Positions 55,419 to 64,000 of a stretch of 64,000 nt of DNA are shown here, in pieces; position 1 is the stretch's first letter, and each line of letters opens with the position of its first letter. Position numbers and translations under genes: made by a program. The notes under the pieces were generated by a model, which had not been told where the DNA came from, ran no database searches, and saw only the letters and a list, made by a program, of their open reading frames with translations. The stretch lies in NCBI GenBank assembly GCA_934047225.1, contig OW203986.1, positions 17,115,221-17,179,220 on the forward strand, read 5' to 3'. The stretch comes from Ypsolopha sequella (taxonomy: Eukaryota > Arthropoda > Insecta > Lepidoptera > Ypsolophidae).

Positions 55419-58400
55419 ATGAGCTTCAACAAGAATAACCCCAACGCTGTGGGGAAGCTCATGGGCTACCTGAAGCAGCTCTCCACAGAAATGGTAAGAA
55501 ACAAACATTGAAACAACTAGATTACCAATTTATAATCGTCACTGAACTCTATCGTTTACATAAACATTTCCGCTGTACCGAATTCTTGCATACCGTTTCC
55601 ATACATTTACATAGTTCCTTGATTAGATGAACTTTTCTCTTTTTCCAGCAAGTTTTCGAACGCCTTGATTCAGATTACGTTAGTGATAAGAAAACTTTAT
55701 TGGTTAGAGTAGTTTTGAATTTCCGGTTACAGCTGAATTTTAAATAGAATGCTGCAGTACTTACAAGCTGTGAAATGCTTCGCGAATTTTCTACGTGGTA
55801 GGTCGGGGAATGCGGCCGGCGAGGGACCGGCGCGCCGACGACGCGACGCGCTAGACCAGCGAAGAGCATACGCGTCGAGGCCGGTCAAAGGCCAAATGCG
55901 TCTGTTGCTTAGCAACCGATGCACCTTTCAATTTTCAATCATCTTAATACCCCAGACATCTTCAGCCAATAAATCGGCCACTTATTCAGACACTTTCAGA
56001 GAATTTTAAATGTTACGCACACGCAGCGAGTTTCGCCTTCGAGCACTGGCTGCGCCGCACCGGTCGACAAGCCGGCCTTGCAAGGTCGACGAGGTTGCCA
56101 GTGTTGTCGATACTGCTCTACAACGTTTACTTTTCAAAGCAGCTATCTTATTTATCATCACATATCCCCATAGTTAAAAAAATTCATGATGACCCATTTA
56201 TTTAAATAAAGAGTAAACATTCGGAAATGCTGCAGTAGACAAATAACTAAAATGAGGTGGAGTAAAGATAAAAACTTGACCTTTATTTGACAGTAGATAA
56301 AACTTATACAGATTTTATATGCCACTAAATAAAAGCCATTTACAATTTTGAGTATAATTATATTGATAACAGTCAATGTACAAATGGAATAACTAGCGCC
56401 ACCACATCAAGGGTTTCGAATAAAAGTCCAAGTTGTGCTTCCTGACGTAACATTTAGCTTGCGTAGTTTACTTAACTTTGAACAGATGGCGTAGATGTCT
56501 CAATTTTATTATTCATTCATTACATTAGAAATTCATCTATTAGTGTCCAAAAGAATTACCAATTGCATCGATAATTTTAAAATATCTTCGAAATAAATAA
56601 AAACATATTTTTTAATTTATTATTATAATATTAACAACAGCTCAGAGGCAGAAGCTCTAATAACTATCTACGAATAATAAGAAAAAACACAACGATAGAT
56701 TTGATTCCGCAAATAAGTAATTGTCTAATTATAATAACCAAAGTTAATATTGGTGATGTGGGTGGTCTGCAGTCTACATACTTTGTATGCACACATGGGC
56801 TTGGCTACATACAATCAGTAGGATTGAAGGTGCCGTTTTGGTGCACAGTATACGAGGGGTAACAGCATGGGTGCTAAATAATAGACCATTCAGGCGCCCG
56901 GCGCCCACCCTTCTTTGCCAAGTTCAAGGTCGATGTTGATTTGAGCTGTTGCATTTAAGACCCAACTCTTTTAACTCTTTGGAGAGTCTTTAAAATATTT
57001 TGAGGCATGTTATGCAGTTACTAAGAAGTTTGTACTAAAAATTATACTTTTTACAATCATACATATTATTTCTTTAATGTTAATATTTAATTGTTTTTGT
57101 TATTTAATTGTCTTGAATTTTTTTGTATAATGTTCGTTAGTGTTTTATATTGTAACTTCGTTTTCTGTTTCTCTTTTGTTATTTATTAACTATTTATTTT
57201 TTGTGTTCGATAAAAGGCTAAGGCTTTTTGTATGTTGTCATGGGCCGAGCCTTAGACCAATTTGTCACTCTTTATATGCATATATAATTAGTTATGTAAA
57301 TTGTATCATTGGTGGCAAATAAGCAGTTATTATTATTATTATATTAATGTGTGTAGCTCACAACAGTACACGATATTGTTTAGGATATTTTTCTCAGTCT
57401 GCATATGCTTATACGCTATCGTTAGTAAATAAATTTACTAATTTATTATTTTAAAATAAAATTATTTATCATACGTAGCTTTACTTGCGTATTTTGCGAT
57501 ATTGGGGTTGGGTCAGTTTACGAATTCATTCACCGGGTTGGGTCAAACAATATCGCAATAAGTCATTCAGTCAATGACTGAGAATAACTCTTGAGTTAAA
57601 GTATTTAGTTATTTCAATCATTTTTATAGACATTTAATAAGATCGTTGTCACTATCGTAAATAAACAAACCAATGACGTCTGCTTATGACCACAACATGA
57701 GATTTTTTAAATCTAGTTCTGTCTGGTTCGAATCCAAATTTATAAACAAGACATTAAGAGGATAGTTTCCGCAGAACCATAATTTATTCTTCCTGGTTTG
57801 AAGAATCTAGCAATACTACATAAAAAAGAAAAAAAATGTATTTCTTTAGGGAATATAATACACACTCATATCGAAACAGAATCCTCAGAAGTAATTTCAA
57901 TATTGAGAAATAAAGTGCCAAAGATGGCTCTAAAAAAAGTTTTCATGTCGAAAAAGTAAATACCCGTTCATATTATTTATGAATTAAATTCTGTATAAAT
58001 TTTATTAAACTCTTAATGGGACAGATATTTTATAGTAACTTTGCTTTTTTTTAGTAATAAAATAGTAAAAAAAGTTGTCATTTTGACTTCCCTCTCGCAC
58101 TGCGGTTCTTTCCGCATGGAGTAACAGGGTAGTATGCAAGCGGAACCTATCCTCTTAACATCAAAACTAAGTTTACTAGTTAGTAACCCACATAAATTGA
58201 TTTCATGGTCATATTTTGTTTTTTTAACGCTCTTGATAATTAATAAGTGACAGAGCAATAAAATTATAATAAACAAATATAGGTAAATATTAAACCTTAT
58301 TTGTTGCTGTCGAAAAAGTTTTAAAACTACGAGTATATATGTCATTTGAAAATAGATTTGGGAACAAATAGCAATCTATTATACTCATCACAACAGTCAA

Positions 58401-61400
58401 AACATTGTCAAAACTATCACTTCTTAAAAATTCCAAATTAAATGAAACCGCATCGCTTTTATCACAAAACTTTTCGTAATGAAATTGAGGTACGATATAG
58501 ATTCATAAAAAATCTGAATATACATCAAGACTACATAAAAGTCTATAATAATTTAAAAATATGATATTTCTCCATTCAAACCACGAGATGTCCATCGGCA
58601 ATAAGACCAACACCGGCTTCAGGTACGCCAACTAAAGAAAGTGTTTAGACTAAATTGTTTTATAAACATAACTATACGTGTTATAACTACTGGACAATCG
58701 GACGATAACGTCAAGCAAGATGGACATCAGTTGTGTGTATATCTAGTCATTATTCATAGAAAAAGGGTGGAGTGTGGTGGCAGTGCATAGGCAGTTATTT
58801 TAGGATCAAATAATAAGGAGTTACAGGGTGACACGAAAAGTTAGTCCAGATGTGGTCTCAGACAGATATTGGATGCTTTCAACAAGAAACAAGGGGTGCT
58901 CTTAATATCTTTAGGTTATCACGATCATGCACTGGACATATGGCCACTGGTCAATAGCAATCTTGTGTATTCTCCAAGTTGACCTTCGGATCCCTTCGGT
59001 TCATATCATCTGACCTCTGGCTACGCAAAACAGATAAGGGATATAATAAATGGGGTGTATTTGCGGAAGGAATATTCAGTGCCTTATGTACAGTGAGCTC
59101 GAGTGATCAGCACTCTTATTTTTAATTGCAGGAATATTATCGGTGATTATCAAAATTTTGTAAATTGTGCCTTTTGAAATGTAAGGATTCGGTACAAATA
59201 TAATGAGTTCATGTGACTAGAAAAGGATTACATAGAAGATAGTTTTGTAAGCTTGTTAACGGTTACTTTTATTAACCGAGTGAATTATTTCAGAGTGGGA
59301 GCGAGCAGACTCGTCGCGGACAAAGCGACGAGGAGAGGCTGTACAAGGCCCGAGGCCCGAAATACGCCCGTGTCCCCTCACGGGCGACTTTATCAGCCTC
59401 AACCACATGCACCTCATTGGCAACCTCCTGTGGCTCTCAGGGAACCCTTGCGCCCCCTAACTACGCTGTTATCCCGGAACATACTTCCACTGAGAGCTCC
59501 TCGGAGGACGAACAGGAGACCTTTGAAAACACCCGCCGCCATTTCCAGCAACTACGGCAAATCAGTTTAGGCAACGAGTTCAAATACAAAATGGAGATGG
59601 AGATCAAAAACGATCAGAAGGAGGTTAATCTCCGAAATTCAGTGCCTTTCGTGAAACAACTGAGCACGGATAGTGTTAAAGCAAAATCTAGCTACAGCAT
59701 CAATGGCGAAACCACACCATATGCACCGACGACGCAAAAACTATACCTTCTGACACAGGTGAGTTTAACAAAACTTGTCTATAATCTTAATAACTCCATA
59801 TCACAAAACTTAATTATACTTACTCTACATCTACACTTATAGGATTTCTTGATTAAACAATTATGGTCTTTTTTCTCAAAAAATGCATCGTAAAAAGAAT
59901 AAGTGAACATTTGGCGATAAGACTGGCAAATGGAAAATTCTTAAATTTAACGATACTGCTGTGATCGATTATTCGCAAAGATTTTATCCAATTGTTCGAA
60001 CACCTAAACAGTTGGTTCCTTTTAATAGTAATCCAAAATGATTTTTGTAATCAGAAACTTTCTTACATACAGCAGAACTGTAAGTTTCTATTTAATATTT
60101 TTACTATCGAGTTGTTTTTTTTTTTTATGTTGTGTTCTGATTCTGATGTTTACAACATGGAAAAATCGCACTTGCGCAAAACCAATATCGTTCAATTGTG
60201 TTACCTTGGCTAGGCACACATATTATAGGGAGCTTAGGGGGTGTAGTGGCGAACATACACAATATTAAAAGAAAACCGGACGCCCACTCAGAACCACACT
60301 TTTCCGGGAAAACATCGAGGAACAACGTTCCAATGAAGTGCTCTAGATAATTCTTGTGAAAGAGATTTATTTCTTAAATTATGGAATTTTTACTAGATGG
60401 GAAAAAAATACAGGTGTTTATTAGGACAAAATCCATTCGTGTGCTTCTCAGAATCGTTTTTTAACCGATAATTATCTTCTTTCCAGTTGCTCACGGCCTT
60501 CGCAGTGTCAATGGGTTCTCTCATCGTAGGCTTCACGTCCGGTTATACTTCGCCAGCCCTCATCAGCATGAAAATTGATCTTAAAGCTACTGACGAAGAG
60601 GTACGTTTCTTTTTCAATGTTTTGTAAGCGTTTATTTTAGATGGTTTGCATATAATATAAGTGTACTGAATTTAAAGATAAAAAACAATCTTAACTGAAA
60701 GTTTTTATATGGGTCGAGTTTTATGGTACACGTATTTTTTTATATAACTTGTTCTTGCGTTTGGCAGCACTTGATAAAACTTCGGAAACAACTTCAATAA
60801 AAAACACTTTGCCTGGTAGATTAATTATTGTATTGGTTATATTAATTATTGTAATTGGTTTTTAATAGACCTTTTTTTTTTTCTTCAGGAAAGTTGGGTT
60901 GGAGGTCTTATGCCTTTGGCGGCTTTGGTGGGCGGTTGCATGGGAGGTCCACTAATAGAATTTTTCGGACGGAAAAAGACAACTATGGGCATAGCAATCC
61001 CATTCTTCCTTGGCTGGATACTAATCGCGAGTGCTGCCAATATTTTCATGGTCTTAGCTGGGCGGGCTCTCTGCGGTATATGCGTTGGAGTCGGCTCATT
61101 GGTGTTCCCAGTCTACCTTGGAGAAACACTTCAGCCCGAAGTGAGAGGTGCTCTCGGTTTATTGCCAACAGCTTTCGGTAACACTGGTATTCTTTTGGCA
61201 TACTTGGTTGGAGCATATGTCAACTGGTCAAACTTGGCTTACTTGGGAGCTGCACTACCTGTACCGTTCCTTTTACTTATGCTATTTGCCCCAGAGACAC
61301 CAAGATGGTACGTGACTAAGGGCCGCGCAGAAGACGCGCGCAAAGCGCTGCAATGGCTCCGTGGAAAGAACATAAACATTGAAAAGGAAATGCGAGATCT

Positions 61401-62139
61401 AACACGTTCACAGGCAGAGGCCGACCGGACTGGAGGATCAGCGTTTAAACAACTCTTCTCCAGGAAATTCATGCCAGCCATCAGCATATCACTCGGTTTG
61501 ATGTTGTTCCAACAACTCAGTGGCATAAATGCTGTTGTATTCTACGCCGCAAAAATTTTCAAGCTGGCAGGAAGTACTATTGATGGAGGTCTGGCAACAA
61601 TAATCATCGGTATAGTTAACTTTATTTCAACATTTATTGCTACTTCAATTATCGACCGTTTAGGTAGAAAAATGCTTCTCTACATTTCTTCTGTGTCGAT
61701 GATCACAACGCTAGTGACCTTGGGAGCTTACTTCTACATTATGGACAGTGGTACCGATGTCAGCCAATTTGGATGGGTGCCTCTGGCCAGTCTTGTGATA
61801 TACGTACTCGGATTTTCGATTGGTTTTGGACCGATCCCATGGCTAATGTTAGGAGAAATCTTGCCATCAAAGATTCGTGGAACTGCTGCCTCTCTTGCCA
61901 CCGGTTTTAACTGGACCTGCACATTCATTGTAACAAAAACATTCCAGAACATCATCACCGCTATTGGCATGTCTGGCACTCTGTGGCTTTTTGCCATTAT
62001 CTGTCTTATTGGACTATTTTTCGTCATATTCTTCGTGCCAGAGACGCGAGGCAAGAGTTTAGAAGAGATTGAGAAGAAGCTTACTGGAGGTTCACGAAAA
62101 GTTCGAAGCATTAGTGCTAAGCAGACTGGCGTGGCATAA
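55419..62139 (+). CDS. Tret1: Facilitated trehalose transporter Tret1 (four exons)
   Basis: A sugar-porter (MFS) protein that moves trehalose passively across plasma membranes, notably out of fat body into haemolymph. Exons: 55419-55493, 59294-59758, 60487-60600 and 60889-62139. All introns are GT-AG and phase 0, giving 634 aa. The first 180 residues, from '[20 protein letters not shown]' on, are a hydrophilic cytoplasmic extension with acidic '[11 protein letters not shown]'. TM1 starts at '[20 protein letters not shown]'. Signature motifs follow: 'EFFGRKK' (loop 2-3), '[14 protein letters not shown]', 'PETPRWYV' after TM6, '[19 protein letters not shown]' (TM7), 'DRLGRK' (loop 8-9), '[20 protein letters not shown]' (TM10-11), '[14 protein letters not shown]' and '[15 protein letters not shown]'. 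No stop or frameshift. Intron 1 (3.8 kb) is loaded with repeats. Which Tret1-like paralog it is cannot be settled here. Confidence 0.95.
55790..56110. other. CpG-rich patch in Tret1 intron 1
   Basis: 55795-55890 and 56015-56100 are GC-rich ('GGCCGGCGAGGGACCGGCGC') inside an AT-rich intron. It could be an enhancer, alternative promoter or repeat. No coding frame is convincing. Confidence 0.3.
56960..57351 (+). repeat. Retroelement 3' tail in Tret1 intron 1
   Basis: 'GTATCATTGGTGGCAAATAA' followed by (ATT)n at 57330-57348 is typical of the 3' end of an insect LINE, inserted in gene orientation. The 5' limit is uncertain. Confidence 0.45.
57754..58158. mobile_element. TTAA family B MITE in Tret1 intron 1
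   Basis: 405 bp with TTAA at both ends and 19-bp inverted termini TTAAGAGGATAGTTTCCGC (18/19 match). The inner part 'CCCTCTCGCACTGCGGTTCT' resembles family C. Confidence 0.85.
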
Positions 62140-62795
62140 TATGGTGATAAATTAATGTAGATACATTCCAGAAGGTGCAGAGGTTGTACGAATGTCGTTC
62201 GTCTGTTCGGTAGATAATCTCAAGGATAAAGTGCAATTGGGCGCTGGCCCGGTTACATGAGCTCGCGTCCTGAAGAGACTGATTTGGACTGTTTTCTGAT
62301 CATAGGTTCTCCAGATGTAAATAGTTTATTAGGGAAATTAGGTAATTTATTCAAAGACAGTTCCTGTAGACGTACGTTATTGGATCTGATTGTGAAAATA
62401 ACTTATTTTTATTTATAACATGACAATTATTTTTAGGACCAAATGTTTAATGTTAAGTGATTATATAAATGAATTAGTTTGGTACAACTATTTCAGTAGC
62501 GGGAATTATATCGTGTCTTCGTATATTACGGAGGCAATGTAAATTTTGTATAATATCTTAATTTGTTAAACATGCTTTATTTAATATAAAATATGTAAAT
62601 GAGAATACCTTTTATTTCTTACTTCTCGACAAGAAGAAACTTCAACAACATATGCAACATGCGCATCATTGAAGGGACATAGTGACTAGTGTAGTATGTT
62701 TTTTCCTACAAACTTTTAATTACCCATATTTTCTGAACTATGACAGAAACAAATTTCTATGTTTGAACACTTGGCGATTTATCCATCGCAAGGAG
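62140..62795 (+). other. Probable Tret1 3' UTR
   Basis: AT-rich and without ORF. No canonical AATAAA before the hairpin; a variant 'AATATAAA' is at about 62582. The first AATAAA is at 63125. Confidence 0.35.
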
Positions 62796-62950
62796 ATATA
62801 AATTAACATTATATCATTGCAGTATAGAAACGCAGAAAGAAAAGTAAATCTGGATGTGAGGAGCTCAGATCCCGGTTCAGAGCTCATCACATCCAGATTT
62901 ACTTTTCTTTCTGCGTTTCTATACTGCAATGATATAATGTTAATTTATAT
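62796..62950. repeat. Near-perfect 155-bp hairpin
   Basis: 71-nt arms (62796-62866, 62880-62950) pair with one mismatch around a 13-nt loop AGATCCCGGTTCA. No target duplication is obvious. It lies 656 bp after the Tret1 stop. Confidence 0.92.
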
Positions 62951-63526
62951 TTTCTGAATTAAAAGAACTTCGTTTTTAAACATTTTAAATCATTTTTAAG
63001 ACTCAAGACTTGGATTCCGACAACTAGATATAAGCCATTACCTTACTTAAAGATGATGAAATCATGTATTTTTGATGTTAGGGGGGCATTCAAATTGAAA
63101 AAAAATCGAAACCCAGTTCCTAGGAATAAATTGAAATAAGTTTTTAATGTTGATGAATAAATGTTATGTTTGTGGTTCTTAATATATTTATTTTTACCAA
63201 ATACTCATTTAACAATACATTGATTTGTTTCAAATCAATTTCTAGATATTTAACAAACTAGGTACTTTGAAAAATTAAATAAATACAATATAAACAGTAC
63301 TGGTTCCAATACTATCGGAAGCACATTGGAATATTGTATGAATTGGTAAAAATTCATCCATCGTCACCGGGTTCCGTGGTATAAATATTACGGTCACACA
63401 TCATTAATAGTTGTTGTTTTGATAAGAAAGGTCGCAATGAAGATAAAAGATACGACGTACATACATACGTACGTGTGTGGAAACTTAGGACACAAACCAC
63501 TTACAGAAGGTTCACTCCTCATAACT
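62951..63526. other. No gene seen
   Basis: AT-rich. AATAAA at 63125-63130 and 63155-63160 could serve Tret1 if the transcript extends through the hairpin. Confidence 0.35.
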
Positions 63527-63635
63527 AGCGAAAACAGGCGCACGCAGCCATAGACGCGTACGTCGAATGCCAATACGAAATTCTGCCGAGATCACCATAC
63601 GTACGCGTGTATGCATGTGTGCGTCTGTTTTCGCT
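63527..63635. repeat. Short inverted repeat
   Basis: 'AGCGAAAACAGGCGCACGCA' at 63527-63546 pairs with its inverted copy ending at 63635 (18/20). GTACGCG-type motifs lie between. Confidence 0.6.
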
Positions 63636-63700
63636 CGGTGGATGGAGTCGGCCTTCTGGTTGTATCTATTTTGTGCTCAGGGTATCGAAAAGTGACCGAA

Positions 63701-63725
63701 ATGATTCTGGGCTCAGACCTACATG
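63701..63725 (+). CDS. Possible first coding exon of a downstream gene
   Basis: ATG at 63701 reads 'MILGSDLH' and meets a good donor (ATG|GTAAGG) at 63726. If spliced, the frame continues beyond the window. Unspliced, a 123-codon frame (63611-63982) runs through with no domain. Tret1-like genes often occur in clusters, so a paralog could follow, but this is inference. Confidence 0.2.
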
Positions 63726-64000
63726 GTAAGGTTCATTTTGTAGCAGATGCCGAATATAGTACAATTCTTAGTTGCGAAGTAGGAAGCGTCTCGAAGTTAT
63801 ATACCGCTCTGAAGATGGCTACAGATCGCAAAACAATACCATCTGATTCAGGTACACTTACTATGCGGGGTAGTCCAAAGGCAGTTTTCATACAAAATTG
63901 TACCAATAACGAAGACAGAAGTACTATAATTTTGTTTTGTTCCTTTTTTCTACAAGTTCGATTATTTTACACAAACGAGTAATCAGATTTTTACAAACAA

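Noticed and set aside
58588..58622. Possible alternative Tret1 first exon (ATG...TTCAG|GTACGC)
   Set aside because: Looks like a short coding exon with a donor, but its phase (2) does not fit exon 2, which is phase 0; joined, it reads out of frame and stops.

Overview
The window looks like nuclear DNA from a moth or butterfly (Lepidoptera). It is AT-rich and very repeat-dense. It has short-exon, GT-AG intron genes and an insect trehalose-transporter gene. It also carries many repeats of kinds I know from lepidopteran genomes, such as tails containing 'CCCAGCAGTGG', Helitron ends with 'GCGAAGCC', mariner and Harbinger DNA transposons, and RTE-like and Jockey-like LINE pieces. I see no bacterial operons, rRNA or CRISPR array. 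The species cannot be named from sequence alone.

Layout. 1-3.75 kb: most of a PIF/Harbinger DNA transposon with two convergent, apparently intact genes. One is a six-exon Myb/SANT-like DNA-binding protein on the + strand; the other is a single-exon DDE transposase on the - strand. 3.9 kb: a complete tRNA-Trp(CCA) gene. 4-28 kb: no host gene that I can support. This stretch is layered with MITEs, foldback palindromes, a hAT-like element, Helitron pieces, a tRNA-derived SINE, a broken full-length mariner at 23-24.3 kb and a Jockey-type LINE fragment at 26.3-26.9 kb. 28.66-28.85 kb (-): the last coding exon of a RING-H2 protein of the Rbx2/Roc2 family; its upstream exons were not found. 29.3-31.0 kb: a 1.7 kb foldback whose arms are tandem repeats of about 295 bp. 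31-55 kb: more TTAA-flanked MITEs, two RTE-like LINE fragments, a Helitron, several 0.3-0.65 kb foldbacks, a decayed DUF4817/DDE transposase and a coding-like patch of unknown origin at 39.8-40.9 kb.

55.4-62.1 kb (+): the main host gene, a four-exon Tret1-type facilitated trehalose transporter of 634 aa. It has a long N-terminal extension and an intact sugar-porter core. Downstream lie a nearly perfect 155-bp hairpin and, at the right edge, a possible first exon of another gene.

The host genes (tRNA-Trp, Roc2, Tret1) do unrelated jobs. Most of the structure comes from successive transposon insertions, many nested: mariner inside a TTAA element, hAT inside a MITE, MITEs inside LINEs, and a palindrome inside a palindrome. 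No clearly new functional system was found. The strongest oddities are the foldback with tandem-repeat arms, miniature hairpins with 9-bp target duplications, the 71-bp-arm hairpin beside Tret1, and three TTAA-flanked element families.
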